A stretch of 64,000 nt of DNA from Planococcus sp. CPCC 101016 (GCF_007859295.1 NZ_VOHB01000002.1:1365624-1429623); one strand, 5' to 3'. Shown: positions 16,742 through 25,742, numbered from the stretch's first letter. The notes: generated by a model not told the origin, from the letters alone. Numbers and translations: made by a program.

Positions 16742-18106
16742 ATGAAAGAGGCTCCACAATTATATCAAAAGAAAGTCTTGGTCCTTGGGCTCGCGAAAAG
16801 CGGTTTTACAGCTGCCCGTATCTTGCATAAGCTTGGTGCATTCGTGACGGTCAATGATTCTAAGCCTTTTGAAGAGAATCCGGAAGCACAGGAATTATTG
16901 AATATGGGTGTTACCGTTATTTGCGGCAGACATCCTGAAGACTTATTGGATGAAGGTTTTGAACTGGTTGTCAAAAACCCGGGTATCCCTTACACCAATG
17001 TATTAATTGAATCAGCATTGCAGAAAAAAATTCCGGTCTGGACTGAAATTGAGCTGGCTTATTTGATCAGTGAAGCGCCATTTATCGGCATCACCGGTTC
17101 CAACGGAAAAACCACGACAACCACTTTATTGTTCCATATGCTAAATCAGGACAACAAGAAACCATTGATAGCCGGTAACATTGGAACGGTGGCAAGCGGA
17201 GTAGCAGAAAAAGCGAAAGCCGAAAATGTTATTGTGACCGAATTGTCTTCATTCCAACTGAAAGGCACCGTTTCTTTCCGGCCGGAAATCGCCATCATCA
17301 CGAATTTGTATGAGGCACATTTGGATTATCATGGCACGATCGAAGACTACCGGGCTTCTAAGATGAAGTTGACTGAAAATCAGACAGTTGAAGATTATTT
17401 TATCTACAACGCGGACCAGCCCTTGTTAGTTAAACATGCGAAAAACTGTAAAGCGCAGCTGGTTCCATTCACACTGAAAGGACGCACAGCGACCAGCATC
17501 AGTGCAGACAATGAGTTTATTTACTGGCAAGGCGAAAAGCTGATTGAACGGTCAAAAATCATGTTAGGTGGGCAACACAATTTAGAAAACATATTAGCCG
17601 CTACAGCAGCTACTTTAATTAAAGGCGGAACTAAAGAAACGATTACACGTGTTCTGACTTCGTTTACAGGCGTCAAGCATCGCTCACAATTTATTGTTGA
17701 ATGGCAAGGCCGTAAATTCTATAACGATTCAAAAGCCACCAACGCTTTAGCAACAAAGAGCGCATTGGAAGCTTTTCCTGAAAATATTATTTTGCTGGCC
17801 GGTGGTTTAGAGCGTAATCATTCTTTGGAAGAAATTCGTCCGTTTATGGACCGAGTCAAAGTATTGGTGACTTTCGGTGAGACAGCCCAACGGTTTACTG
17901 CGTTTGCAGAAGACTGTGGCGTACCGACAATTGTCCAGGCAGGTAGAATGGACGATGCGGTTAAGAAAGCAATCCGCCAGTCTTCCAGCGGCGATACGAT
18001 CCTGTTATCACCTGCATGTGCAAGCTGGGATCAATACGATAGTTTTGAAATTCGAGGAGATGCTTTCATCACTGCAGTCCAGCAAATGACGGAAGCAAAC
18101 GAATAA
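16742..18106 (+). CDS. murD: UDP-N-acetylmuramoyl-L-alanine–D-glutamate ligase MurD
   Basis: MurD adds D-glutamate to UDP-MurNAc-L-Ala using ATP in cytosolic peptidoglycan precursor synthesis. The 454-residue product has the N-terminal UDP-binding Rossmann domain (VLGLAKSG), the ATP loop GITGSNGKTTTT (Lys123), the central Mur ligase motif and the C-terminal Rossmann domain ending SPACASWDQYDSFE, a MurD signature. Start and stop of neighbours abut without a gap, so it is co-translated with mraY. In B. subtilis spoVE, murG and murB follow; here divIB follows directly. Confidence 0.97.
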   Translation: MKEAPQLYQKKVLVLGLAKSGFTAARILHKLGAFVTVNDSKPFEENPEAQELLNMGVTVICGRHPEDLLDEGFELVVKNPGIPYTNVLIESALQKKIPVWTEIELAYLISEAPFIGITGSNGKTTTTTLLFHMLNQDNKKPLIAGNIGTVASGVAEKAKAENVIVTELSSFQLKGTVSFRPEIAIITNLYEAHLDYHGTIEDYRASKMKLTENQTVEDYFIYNADQPLLVKHAKNCKAQLVPFTLKGRTATSISADNEFIYWQGEKLIERSKIMLGGQHNLENILAATAATLIKGGTKETITRVLTSFTGVKHRSQFIVEWQGRKFYNDSKATNALATKSALEAFPENIILLAGGLERNHSLEEIRPFMDRVKVLVTFGETAQRFTAFAEDCGVPTIVQAGRMDDAVKKAIRQSSSGDTILLSPACASWDQYDSFEIRGDAFITAVQQMTEANE

Positions 18107-18125
18107 AAGATAAGGGGCAGCAATT

Positions 18126-18911
18126 ATGGACAAAGTGATTGACATCGAAGAACGCATCCCGACGCTACGCGAGCGCCGGAAAAAAAGAACCAATCGCAAG
18201 TTCGTGGCACTGCTGTTCATTTTTCTCACTTTGCTTGCCATACTTTTATACAGTCAATCAAAGTACAGTGAAATCCGGACCATTACTATTGAAGGTGCTG
18301 TTTTATTTGAACAGGAAAGCTACCAGGCAGCAAGTGGATTAAACCTTGGAGACTCAATGTGGTCTTTTGATGCCAAAGCAGTTGCAGAGCAACTGGAAAA
18401 GCTTGAATGGGTAGAAGAAGCATCGGTCAAAAAAAATTGGTTGACTGGCGTCGAAATTAGTTTAAAGGAATATATTCAAATGGGGTATCTGGATCGCGGC
18501 AACAGCTACCAGATTGTCCTGTCGAATAACCTGGCTTTGGAACAGCCGGTTACTGAAGTGGATGGTCCAATTTACTCGAACTTTGAAAATGAAGAGAAAC
18601 GGGAAAATTTGATTGACCAATTGCTTGAAGTTGATCCTGAAGTTCTTCAGCTGATTTCACAAGTAATTCTGGATCCGGAGCAGGATGACGCGGATTACGT
18701 AACTCTTTACATGAATGATGGAAATGAAGTTCGTGGCATTTTAAGCACCTTAGCTGAAAAAATGAACTATTACCCATCCGTCATCGCCCAATTAGAAGAT
18801 GGCCAAAAAGGGGTAATCGATATGGAAGTGGGTATTTTCTTCCGCTCTTATGCAGATGTTTATGGCTTTGCGAAAGAAGGTGCCGAAGGTGAAGACTCCG
18901 AAGAAGAGTGA
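18126..18911 (+). CDS. divIB: Cell division protein DivIB/FtsQ
   Basis: DivIB is a bitopic divisome protein that partners FtsL and DivIC. The 261-residue product has a highly basic cytoplasmic region (RERRKKRTNRK), one membrane helix (~29–45), a POTRA domain beginning near YSEIRTITIEGAVLF and the beta domain, with an acidic C-terminal tail EGEDSEEE. Start ATG is preceded by AAGGGGCAGC. Its 3' end overlaps the likely start of the next gene by about 23 bases. Confidence 0.93.
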   Translation: MDKVIDIEERIPTLRERRKKRTNRKFVALLFIFLTLLAILLYSQSKYSEIRTITIEGAVLFEQESYQAASGLNLGDSMWSFDAKAVAEQLEKLEWVEEASVKKNWLTGVEISLKEYIQMGYLDRGNSYQIVLSNNLALEQPVTEVDGPIYSNFENEEKRENLIDQLLEVDPEVLQLISQVILDPEQDDADYVTLYMNDGNEVRGILSTLAEKMNYYPSVIAQLEDGQKGVIDMEVGIFFRSYADVYGFAKEGAEGEDSEEE

Positions 18912-19614
18912 AAGAAAAAGTTTCAGTAAATCGATTGTTTTTTCACTGGTCTTTTTAGTGCTTGGATTTATTATGGCTTATTCCTATAGTTTATCGAGCG
19001 CCAATAAAGAAAGGGAAGGATTTACCGGGGGCGCTTTTTTTGAACAGGAAGAGCGTTACCGAAAAGAACTGATCGAACAACAAGAACGCAATAAAGATCT
19101 AAGAGATGAATTGCGAATAAAGCAGACTGAGGTTCAGGAATATGAAAAATCTTTCGCAGATGGTGAAAACCGCTATACCGAATATGCAACGGAATCAGAA
19201 GAGCTTCGCAGATACCTTGGTTTAGTGCCGGTTCAAGGAAGTGGATTAAAAGTGACGCTGCAGGATGGAGACTACAATCCTAATTCTGTTAATCCAAATG
19301 ATTATATTGTGCATGAAAGCCATGTTTTCCAAGTGATCAATGAACTTTATATTTCGGGTGCTCAGGCCATTTCAATCAATGGCCAGCGTATCCATGGAAA
19401 TTCGTATATTGTTTGTACGGGGCCGGTTATTACTGTAGATGGCGTACAATATCCAGCTCCTTTTATCATTGAAGCCATTGGCGAGCCGGAAGTCTTGTCT
19501 TCTTCCATGGAATTGACTGGTGGTATTATGGATCAACTGCTAAATGACAATATCATCGTCACTTTGGATGAAGGACAAATCATCGAAATGCCTGCTTTGC
19601 TGGCAGAATCATGA
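18889..19614 (+). CDS. ylxW: DUF881 family membrane protein (YlxW-like)
   Basis: This ~241-residue protein has a short basic N-terminus, one membrane helix, a coiled coil (about residues 50–110) and an extracellular DUF881 domain. Function is unknown, although the family is regularly encoded between divIB and ftsA in Firmicutes. I chose the GTG at 18889, 8 bases after AGAAGG; GTG at 18880 or ATG at 18850 would lengthen it inside divIB. It is a paralogue of the gene that follows, suggesting an old duplication and perhaps a joint complex near the divisome. Confidence 0.85.
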   Translation: MKTPKKSERKSFSKSIVFSLVFLVLGFIMAYSYSLSSANKEREGFTGGAFFEQEERYRKELIEQQERNKDLRDELRIKQTEVQEYEKSFADGENRYTEYATESEELRRYLGLVPVQGSGLKVTLQDGDYNPNSVNPNDYIVHESHVFQVINELYISGAQAISINGQRIHGNSYIVCTGPVITVDGVQYPAPFIIEAIGEPEVLSSSMELTGGIMDQLLNDNIIVTLDEGQIIEMPALLAES

Positions 19615-19629
19615 ATAAGGGGGAATTGC

Positions 19630-20346
19630 GTGAAGAAAAGGATTCTTACCCGTTTTACGGTCATCATGTTCATTATCGGTCTGATGACGGCTATCCAGTA
19701 TAATACAATCAATGAACCCCATATCCGTGACACACGGGACAGTTGGGAAATTAGACAGGAACTTGCGAGGGAAAAGCAGCTTCATTCACAATTGCTTTCG
19801 GAAATCGGTTCTCTGGATGAGACCCTGGATAAATACGGTGCAGCTGCAGACGCCAGTCCGGAACAAGCTTTGCGGGAAACAGCCGGTGAGCTGAGAAAGG
19901 CTGCCGGCCTTGCAGAGACGACAGGACCTGGAATTGAAATTTTTGTCGAACCGTCGTTGGAAGCGGTTGCGATGGGACTTGAAATTGAAGGGATCTCACC
20001 GGATCTGCTTATTCGGCTGGTCAATGAGATCAATCGTTACAATGGCCTGTACGTTTCGATCGACGGCAAACGAATTATCAATACGACGGCGATCAGAGAT
20101 ATAAACGGTCAAACAACTGTTAATACAAAACCAGTGCAAACACCGCCTTTTTCATTGAAAATCATCTCTGGATCGATGGAAGAATCAGAAAAGCTGTATA
20201 ATCATTTGTTGGCGTCACGTATATTGGATGATTTTTATATCGATAATCTGACGCTGAACGTTTCAGAGCCGCAAAATGATATGATGATTGAGGCATACGA
20301 CGGCACAATCGATACCAAACATCTTCAGGCTTCAGAGGGGGAATAG
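19630..20346 (+). CDS. ylxX: DUF881 family membrane protein (YlxX-like)
   Basis: The 238-residue product has one N-terminal membrane helix (residues ~10–24), a coiled-coil region and a DUF881 domain containing TGPGIEIFVEPS and NGLYVSIDGKRI, the same fold as its upstream neighbour. GTG at 19630 follows AAGGGGGAATTGC. The function is unknown; conserved placement in the division cluster is the only hint. The stop lies 2 bases before the next start, so ylxX and sbp are tightly coupled. Confidence 0.88.
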   Translation: MKKRILTRFTVIMFIIGLMTAIQYNTINEPHIRDTRDSWEIRQELAREKQLHSQLLSEIGSLDETLDKYGAAADASPEQALRETAGELRKAAGLAETTGPGIEIFVEPSLEAVAMGLEIEGISPDLLIRLVNEINRYNGLYVSIDGKRIINTTAIRDINGQTTVNTKPVQTPPFSLKIISGSMEESEKLYNHLLASRILDDFYIDNLTLNVSEPQNDMMIEAYDGTIDTKHLQASEGE

Positions 20347-20348
20347 CG

Positions 20349-20711
20349 ATGTGGCTGTCCATTTTAGGTTTAATACTCGGTATATCGCTAGGGCTTCTGA
20401 CTGATATTCAAATCCCGCCGGAATATGCCAATTATTTGTCAATAGCCGTACTGGCATCACTTGATACGCTTTTTGGAGGAATCCGAGCGCATTTGCAGCA
20501 AGTTTATGACGATAAAGTATTTGTTTCCGGATTCTTCTTCAACATCGCTCTGGCAGCCGGTCTTGCTTTCCTTGGCGTTCATTTAGGAGTAGATTTGTAC
20601 CTAGCGGCAATTTTTGCGTTCGGTGTTCGGCTATTCCAGAACATTGCGGTCATTCGGCGCATCATTTTGGCGAAATGGGCTGAAAAGAAAGAAGTTAGAG
20701 AGACAATTTGA
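20349..20711 (+). CDS. sbp: Small basic membrane protein Sbp (DUF1290)
   Basis: This 120-residue protein has about three to four membrane helices and a basic C-terminus (RRIILAKWAEKKE). The segments DIQIPPEYANYLSIAVLAS and LDTLFGGIRAHLQ are characteristic of the DUF1290 small basic protein family found just upstream of ftsA in Bacillales. No biochemical role is established. It follows ylxX by 2 bases and probably ends the mra–sbp run, because a promoter-like sequence lies before ftsA. Confidence 0.9.
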   Translation: MWLSILGLILGISLGLLTDIQIPPEYANYLSIAVLASLDTLFGGIRAHLQQVYDDKVFVSGFFFNIALAAGLAFLGVHLGVDLYLAAIFAFGVRLFQNIAVIRRIILAKWAEKKEVRETI

Positions 20712-20748
20712 GCAATTGAAGGAAATTTTTCTAAGTTTTGCGATTTTC

Positions 20749-20778
20749 TTAGACAAGGTGCATAATTTACAATAGAAT
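20749..20778 (+). promoter_or_regulatory. Possible sigma-A promoter for ftsA–ftsZ
   Basis: TTAGAC (20749–20754) and TAGAAT (20773–20778) are spaced by 18 bases, 35 bases before the ftsA start. The -35 match is weak, but an ftsA promoter is known at this place in relatives. Confidence 0.4.
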
Positions 20779-20813
20779 ATAAGTACAGCAGTTTAATAAG
20801 GAGGTGCCACGAA

Positions 20814-22097
20814 TTGAGTCAATCAGAATTATACGTTAGTCTAGATATCGGTTCGTCATCCGTTAAAGTTTTAATCGGGGAAATGGCCAACAAGTCTTTG
20901 AATGTTATTGGCGTAGGAAACGTAAAATCTAATGGAATAAAAAAAGGTGCGATTGTTGACATAGATGCAACTGTGCAGTCCATTAAAAAAGCTGTTGATC
21001 AAGCAGAGCGCATGATCGGCAAGTCCATCCATGAAGTTGTTCTTGGAATCCCGGCAAACAAAGCGGTGCTTCAGCCTGTTAAGGGAATCGTAGCAGTGAA
21101 TAGTGAAAACCGGGAAATTACGGATGACGATTTGGATCGTGTACTCGAAGCGGCTCAAGTCATGTCGATTCCACCGGAACGGGAATTGGTCAACATCATT
21201 CCTGAACAATACATCGTCGATCATTTGGGCGAAATTAAAGATCCGCGGGGCATGATTGGTATCCGTCTCGAAATGGATGGTACAATGGTGACAACTTCAA
21301 AAACAATTTTGCATAACGTACTGCGCTGTGTGGAAAGAGCGGGGCTTGAAATTCGTGATATTTACGTACAGCCACTCGCAGCTGGAAGTTACGCATTAAC
21401 TGAAGACGAAAAAAATCATGGCACAGCATGTATCGATATCGGTGGAGGTTCTACTTCTATTGCCATCTTCCAAGAAGGCCACTTGACCGCTTCTTCTGTA
21501 ATTCCAGTTGGAGGCGACCACGTTACAAAAGATTTGTCCATCATTTTAAAGACACCGACAGATCAAGCTGAAAAAATCAAACTTGAACATGGCCACGCAT
21601 TTTTTGAAGATGCTTCAGAAGATGAAGTGTTTGAAGTTCCCGTCATTGGATCGGATTCAACTGAACAATATAACCAAAAATACATATCTGAAATAATCGG
21701 GGTTCGCCTGGAAGAACTTTTCGAACTGATTTTAGATGAGTTTTACCGTCTGGGTGTCCAAGACCTGCCAGGAGGAGTCGTTTTAACCGGCGGTATGGCT
21801 AAATTGGATGGACTCCCTGAACTTGCACGAAACATCCTGCAGACGCGTGTTCGTCTATTCACGCCTGAATTTATCGGCGTCCGGGAACCTCAATACACGA
21901 CGGCAGTCGGCCTGATTCAATACGCATACATGGAAGATGTCTTCTATGGCCGCATTGGGAATGGTGGAGCTGTAGCAGGAACTGCGAAAATCGAACATCA
22001 AGAAGTACAACAGCCTAAGAAACAAAAGCAGCCAAAACAAAATTCCGAAGGTGTCGTAACTAAAGCCAAGAAGATGTTTGATCGATTCTTTGAATAA
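20814..22097 (+). CDS. ftsA: Cell division protein FtsA
   Basis: FtsA is an actin-like ATPase that tethers FtsZ filaments to the membrane. The 427-residue product begins SELYVSLDIGSSSVKV (phosphate 1 motif), has CIDIGGGSTSIAIF (phosphate 2) and VVLTGGMAKLDG (adenosine motif), and ends with an amphipathic helix KAKKMFDRFFE that binds the membrane. A charged linker rich in Gln and Lys precedes that helix. TTG at 20814 follows AAGGAGGTG. It lies 57 bases upstream of ftsZ, with a short TAGCTT/AAGCTA inverted repeat between them. Confidence 0.97.
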   Translation: MSQSELYVSLDIGSSSVKVLIGEMANKSLNVIGVGNVKSNGIKKGAIVDIDATVQSIKKAVDQAERMIGKSIHEVVLGIPANKAVLQPVKGIVAVNSENREITDDDLDRVLEAAQVMSIPPERELVNIIPEQYIVDHLGEIKDPRGMIGIRLEMDGTMVTTSKTILHNVLRCVERAGLEIRDIYVQPLAAGSYALTEDEKNHGTACIDIGGGSTSIAIFQEGHLTASSVIPVGGDHVTKDLSIILKTPTDQAEKIKLEHGHAFFEDASEDEVFEVPVIGSDSTEQYNQKYISEIIGVRLEELFELILDEFYRLGVQDLPGGVVLTGGMAKLDGLPELARNILQTRVRLFTPEFIGVREPQYTTAVGLIQYAYMEDVFYGRIGNGGAVAGTAKIEHQEVQQPKKQKQPKQNSEGVVTKAKKMFDRFFE

Positions 22098-22154
22098 AAT
22101 CAACATTGTATCTAGCTTGTAAGTAAAAGCTAAGCAATTTTAGGAGGAAAAGGA

Positions 22155-23348
22155 ATGTTGGAATTTGATACAAATATTGACGCACTGGCCGTAATTAAAG
22201 TTATCGGTGTAGGCGGCGGCGGAAATAATGCTGTAAACCGCATGATCGAACACGGAGTACAAGGTGTAGAATTTATTGCAGTGAACACGGACGCTCAGGC
22301 TTTGAACCTTTCCAAAGCAGAAGTACGCCTGCAAATCGGCGGAAAATTGACACGCGGACTTGGTGCCGGAGCAAACCCTGACGTAGGGAAAAAAGCGGCA
22401 GAAGAAAGCAAAGAACAAATCGAAGAAGCTTTGCGCGGAGCAGATATGGTTTTCGTAACTGCAGGAATGGGCGGCGGTACAGGTACTGGTGCAGCTCCAG
22501 TTATTGCTGGAATTGCTAAAGAGCTTGGAGCGTTGACAGTTGGCGTAGTAACACGTCCATTCACTTTTGAAGGACGCAAACGTTCTACACAGGCAATCGG
22601 CGGTATTTCGACAATGAAAGAGTCGGTTGATACATTGATTGTCATTCCAAACGATCGTTTGCTTGAAATCGTCGACAAAAATACACCGATGCTTGAAGCA
22701 TTCCGCGAAGCGGATAATGTTCTTCGCCAAGGGGTATCCGGTATTTCTGACTTGATCGCTGTCCCAGGATTGATCAACTTGGATTTTGCCGATGTAAAAA
22801 CAATCATGTCAAACAAAGGTTCTGCATTAATGGGAATTGGAGTTTCTTCAGGAGAGAATCGCGCTTCCGAAGCTGCTAAAAAAGCTGTTTCAAGCCCATT
22901 GCTTGAAGTATCCGTTGACGGAGCAAAAGGCGTACTTATGAATATTACAGGCGGTTCAAACCTTAGCCTTTATGAAGTACAGGAAGCGGCTGACATCGTA
23001 GCTTCAGCATCTGATGAAGAAGTGAACATGATTTTCGGATCTGTCATCAATGATAATCTAAAGGACGAAATTATCGTAACTGTTATTGCTACTGGCTTTA
23101 ACGAAGAGCAGCTTCAACCAAGAACGCCAAGAGGTTCTGGATTGAACTCGAGCCGAGTGCAATCGATCCAGCAACAGTCTCCGGCTCCTTCAATCCGTGA
23201 TGCACGCCGTGAAGATCAACGCCGCGACGAGCAGCGCCGTGAAGAACAGCCGCCTTACTACAACCAGGAACCTCAAAGACAGGAAAAACATAACGACGAT
23301 GCATTGGACATCCCAACGTTTTTACGCAATCGTCAAAAGAGACGTTAA
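22155..23348 (+). CDS. ftsZ: Cell division GTPase FtsZ
   Basis: FtsZ is the tubulin-like GTPase forming the Z ring. The 397-residue product has the tubulin signature GGGTGTG (residues 106–112), the T7-loop region, a disordered linker and the conserved C-terminal peptide DIPTFLRNR, which binds FtsA and SepF, followed by a basic KRR end. The linker contains three tandem RR(E/D)(D/E)Q pentapeptides encoded by a 15-base repeat. AGGAGGAAAAGG precedes the ATG. A terminator follows, closing the division cluster. In Bacillus, spoIIGA–sigE–sigG come next; here they are absent. Confidence 0.98.
   Translation: MLEFDTNIDALAVIKVIGVGGGGNNAVNRMIEHGVQGVEFIAVNTDAQALNLSKAEVRLQIGGKLTRGLGAGANPDVGKKAAEESKEQIEEALRGADMVFVTAGMGGGTGTGAAPVIAGIAKELGALTVGVVTRPFTFEGRKRSTQAIGGISTMKESVDTLIVIPNDRLLEIVDKNTPMLEAFREADNVLRQGVSGISDLIAVPGLINLDFADVKTIMSNKGSALMGIGVSSGENRASEAAKKAVSSPLLEVSVDGAKGVLMNITGGSNLSLYEVQEAADIVASASDEEVNMIFGSVINDNLKDEIIVTVIATGFNEEQLQPRTPRGSGLNSSRVQSIQQQSPAPSIRDARREDQRRDEQRREEQPPYYNQEPQRQEKHNDDALDIPTFLRNRQKRR
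23205..23249 (+). repeat. Three tandem 15-base repeats in the FtsZ linker
   Basis: Units at 23205–23219, 23220–23234 and 23235–23249 are each about 80 % alike and encode [10 protein letters not shown] and RREEQ in the disordered linker. Confidence 0.8.
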
Positions 23349-23352
23349 TCCG

Positions 23353-23382
23353 AACAGCTGCCGGTTGGGCAGCTGTTTTTTT
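23353..23382 (+). terminator. Rho-independent terminator after ftsZ
   Basis: AACAGCTGCC and GGCAGCTGTT form a perfect 10-base-pair stem around GGTTG, followed by seven T. Confidence 0.93.
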
Positions 23383-23397
23383 AAGGAAGAGGCTTAA

Positions 23398-23426
23398 TTG
23401 ATAAATCAGCCAAAACTTGATACAAT
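23398..23426 (+). promoter_or_regulatory. Sigma-A promoter for ylmE–sepF–ylmG
   Basis: TTGATA (23398–23403) and TACAAT (23421–23426) are 17 bases apart, with TG at the extended -10 position. The ylmE start is 33 bases downstream. Confidence 0.75.
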
Positions 23427-23458
23427 ATATTGGACTTCTATAGAAAAGTTGTGAAAGC

Positions 23459-24130
23459 ATGAAACCTATTAAACCGGTCTTTGAAGTAATTACAGAACAA
23501 TTAAATGCCGTTAAGGAGAACATACACGTTATTGCAGTTACAAAACAAGTGGGCGTAGAGCGCACAATGGAAGCAATTCAGGCTGGAATCCGCCATTTAG
23601 GGGAAAACCGCCCGGAAGGTCTTGCGCAAAAACTTGAAGCAATTGATGAAGATGTATCCTGGCACTATATCGGCAATCTGCAAACTAGAAAAGTCAAAGA
23701 TGTCATCAATGAGATTGATTACTTACATTCTTTGGACCGCTTGAGCTTAGCAAAAGAAATTCAAAAGCGTGCGAGCCGGCAAGTGAAATGTTTTGTCCAA
23801 ATTAATGTTTCAGGTGAAGAGTCGAAAAGTGGGATTGCACCTGAGGAAACTTTGGATTTCATCGAATCACTGAAAGCATATGATAAAATCCAAGTTATCG
23901 GATTGATGACCATGGCACCTAATACAGACGATGAAAGCATTATTCGAAAAGCATTTAAAGGATTAAAAGTACTCCAACTCCAAGTATCAGAGAAACAATG
24001 GACACATGCACCCTGTACTGAATGCTCAATGGGCATGTCCAATGATTACTTAATTGCTGCTCAGGAAGGGGCAAGTTTTGTCCGGATCGGAACAGCTTTA
24101 GTCGGGTCGGAAAGTGAGGCAAAACAATGA
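23459..24130 (+). CDS. ylmE: YggS-family pyridoxal-phosphate homeostasis protein (YlmE)
   Basis: This 223-residue alanine-racemase-fold protein binds PLP through the Lys of VIAVTK (Lys29) and belongs to the COG0325/YggS/PLPBP family that buffers free PLP and affects amino-acid pools; it has no known catalytic activity. The phosphate-binding end [23 protein letters not shown] region is intact. The ATG at 23459 has only a weak ribosome site (AAAAGTTGTGAAAG). It overlaps sepF by 4 bases. Its usual upstream neighbour ylmD is absent here, and the gene has its own promoter. Confidence 0.94.
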   Translation: MKPIKPVFEVITEQLNAVKENIHVIAVTKQVGVERTMEAIQAGIRHLGENRPEGLAQKLEAIDEDVSWHYIGNLQTRKVKDVINEIDYLHSLDRLSLAKEIQKRASRQVKCFVQINVSGEESKSGIAPEETLDFIESLKAYDKIQVIGLMTMAPNTDDESIIRKAFKGLKVLQLQVSEKQWTHAPCTECSMGMSNDYLIAAQEGASFVRIGTALVGSESEAKQ

Positions 24131-24606
24131 GCATGAAAAACAAATTCAAGAATTTCTTTTATTTAGATGAATATGAAGAAGAACAAGTACAGGAACAGCC
24201 TGTGACACAACAAAAGCCAGCTCCGCGGTATGAAAAACCGGCTGCCATGCAAGAGCCGAAAAAAACACCGAAAGAACGGCGCCAGAAAGTGGAGGAGACC
24301 ATTGTGCCTAATTTAGTCAGTTTGCAAAGTGCTGCAAAATCTTCAAAAGTCAGCTTGGCAGAACCCAGAGTCTATGCAGAAGCTCAGGATATTGCAGAGA
24401 GTTTGAAGAGCAAGCAGGCGGTAGTTGTAAATCTTCAGCGTATTGAAAAAGACCAGGGTCTAAGAATCATCGACTTTTTAAGTGGAACAGTTTATGCCCT
24501 TGGCGGAGATATTCAGCGCATCGGAACTGACATCTTCCTATGTGTACCAGACACTGTAGAAGTGGATGGCGCCATATCAGATTATTATTACGATGATCAA
24601 CAATAA
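24127..24606 (+). CDS. sepF: Cell division protein SepF
   Basis: SepF forms rings that bundle FtsZ filaments and anchors them to the membrane through an N-terminal amphipathic helix, overlapping with FtsA in function. The 159-residue product starts [19 protein letters not shown] (membrane helix), has a variable Gln/Lys/Pro-rich linker and a C-terminal SepF domain (about 85–155) with VVVNLQRI and [12 protein letters not shown]. The start overlaps the ylmE stop. Placement between ylmE and ylmG is the standard Firmicute order. Confidence 0.95.
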   Translation: MSMKNKFKNFFYLDEYEEEQVQEQPVTQQKPAPRYEKPAAMQEPKKTPKERRQKVEETIVPNLVSLQSAAKSSKVSLAEPRVYAEAQDIAESLKSKQAVVVNLQRIEKDQGLRIIDFLSGTVYALGGDIQRIGTDIFLCVPDTVEVDGAISDYYYDDQQ

Positions 24607-24626
24607 GAGGGGTGCCATAAAATAAT

Positions 24627-24890
24627 ATGATAGTTCTCGTAAATCTATTACTTTCTGCTATTAATATTTATTTCTATATCCTAATTATCAGTGTGTTCAT
24701 GAGTTGGGTGCCGAGCATCAAAGAATCCAGCTTCGGGCAAATGATTTCCAGAATCACTGATCCTTACCTGGATATTTTCAGACGCTTTATTCCGCCGATT
24801 GGCATGATTGATATTTCGCCGATTGTTGCAATTTTTACTTTAAGTTTAGCAAGCCAAGGCATTGTTGTACTGGCTGGCTATCTCATTTAA
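24627..24890 (+). CDS. ylmG: YggT-family membrane protein (YlmG)
   Basis: This 87-residue protein has two membrane helices (about 2–24 and 63–85) and the YggT signature SWVPSIKESSFGQMI–DPYLDIFRRFIPP in the central loop. Homologues in chloroplasts and bacteria affect nucleoid distribution and division, but the molecular role is unclear. The ATG lies 20 bases after sepF with AGAGGGGTG upstream. A terminator follows. Confidence 0.92.
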   Translation: MIVLVNLLLSAINIYFYILIISVFMSWVPSIKESSFGQMISRITDPYLDIFRRFIPPIGMIDISPIVAIFTLSLASQGIVVLAGYLI

Positions 24891-24893
24891 CTC

Positions 24894-24921
24894 AAAACCT
24901 CACGTGATGTGAGGTTTTTTT
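24894..24921 (+). terminator. Rho-independent terminator after ylmG
   Basis: AAAACCTCAC and GTGAGGTTTT form a 10-base-pair stem with a 5-base loop and seven T. Confidence 0.9.
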
Positions 24922-24956
24922 CTTGAAGATGTAATCACACGTGAAGGAGCATTTGT

Positions 24957-25742
24957 ATGGAAGAGATATTTCAGCATTTCAGAAAAGAAGAGCAGCAGTT
25001 TATCGAGCAGGTATCAGGCTGGCTGCGTGAAGTGGAAGACCGCTATTCACCAAAACTGACAGACTTTCTGGACCCTCGCCAACGCTTTATCGTGGAGGCT
25101 GTGATGGGGTCAAGCGATGTACAAATGATGACTTCAGGCATGTTCAAAGAAGCTGAAAGGCAACGTGTGTTGTTGTATCCTTCCTACTTTGAGCCTCAGC
25201 AGGAAGATTTCAATATTACCGTATTCGAGCTCAAATATCCTTCGAAGTTTGTCAATTTGCGCCATCCCGATATTTTAGGGTCTTTGATGTCACTTGGACT
25301 TGATCGCAGTAAATTTGGTGATATCCGAATCGACAATGAACGTGTCCAATTGGCTGTTATGAACGAAATCAGTCCTTATCTGCAAAGTAATTTTGTTGGT
25401 GCCGCAAAAGTAAAGGTTCAATTGAACGAAGTGACAGCTGAAGAACAATTGATCGAGACGAGCGAGGAATGGATAGAAGAGTCGCATACGGTAAGTTCGA
25501 TGAGGCTGGATACGGTTATGAGTTCGGTTTATAATATTTCCCGGCAGAAAGCGTCTGCGCTGATTCACGGAGGCAAAGTTAAAGTCAATTGGACTTTACA
25601 AGAGCAGCCTTCGTTTGAACTGCATGAATCGGATATGATATCTTCTAGAGGATATGGCCGTGTTCGATTGATTATGATCGAGGGTCGAACCAAAAAGGAT
25701 AAAGTCCGGCTGCAGATCGGCCGTCTGGAAGCGAAAAACTAG
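24957..25742 (+). CDS. ylmH: S4-domain RNA-binding protein YlmH
   Basis: The 261-residue product has an N-terminal YlmH domain (PSYFEPQQEDFNI near residue 75) and a C-terminal S4 RNA-binding domain (about 182–240, with SSVYNISRQKASALIHGGKVKVN). B. subtilis YlmH binds stalled 50S–peptidyl-tRNA complexes and takes part in rescue, in parallel with RqcH, which is also encoded in this window (48053). AAGGAGCATTTGT precedes the ATG. The gene stands alone between a terminator and the divIVA promoter, so a separate promoter probably lies in the 35-base gap or upstream message reads through. Confidence 0.93.
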   Translation: MEEIFQHFRKEEQQFIEQVSGWLREVEDRYSPKLTDFLDPRQRFIVEAVMGSSDVQMMTSGMFKEAERQRVLLYPSYFEPQQEDFNITVFELKYPSKFVNLRHPDILGSLMSLGLDRSKFGDIRIDNERVQLAVMNEISPYLQSNFVGAAKVKVQLNEVTAEEQLIETSEEWIEESHTVSSMRLDTVMSSVYNISRQKASALIHGGKVKVNWTLQEQPSFELHESDMISSRGYGRVRLIMIEGRTKKDKVRLQIGRLEAKN

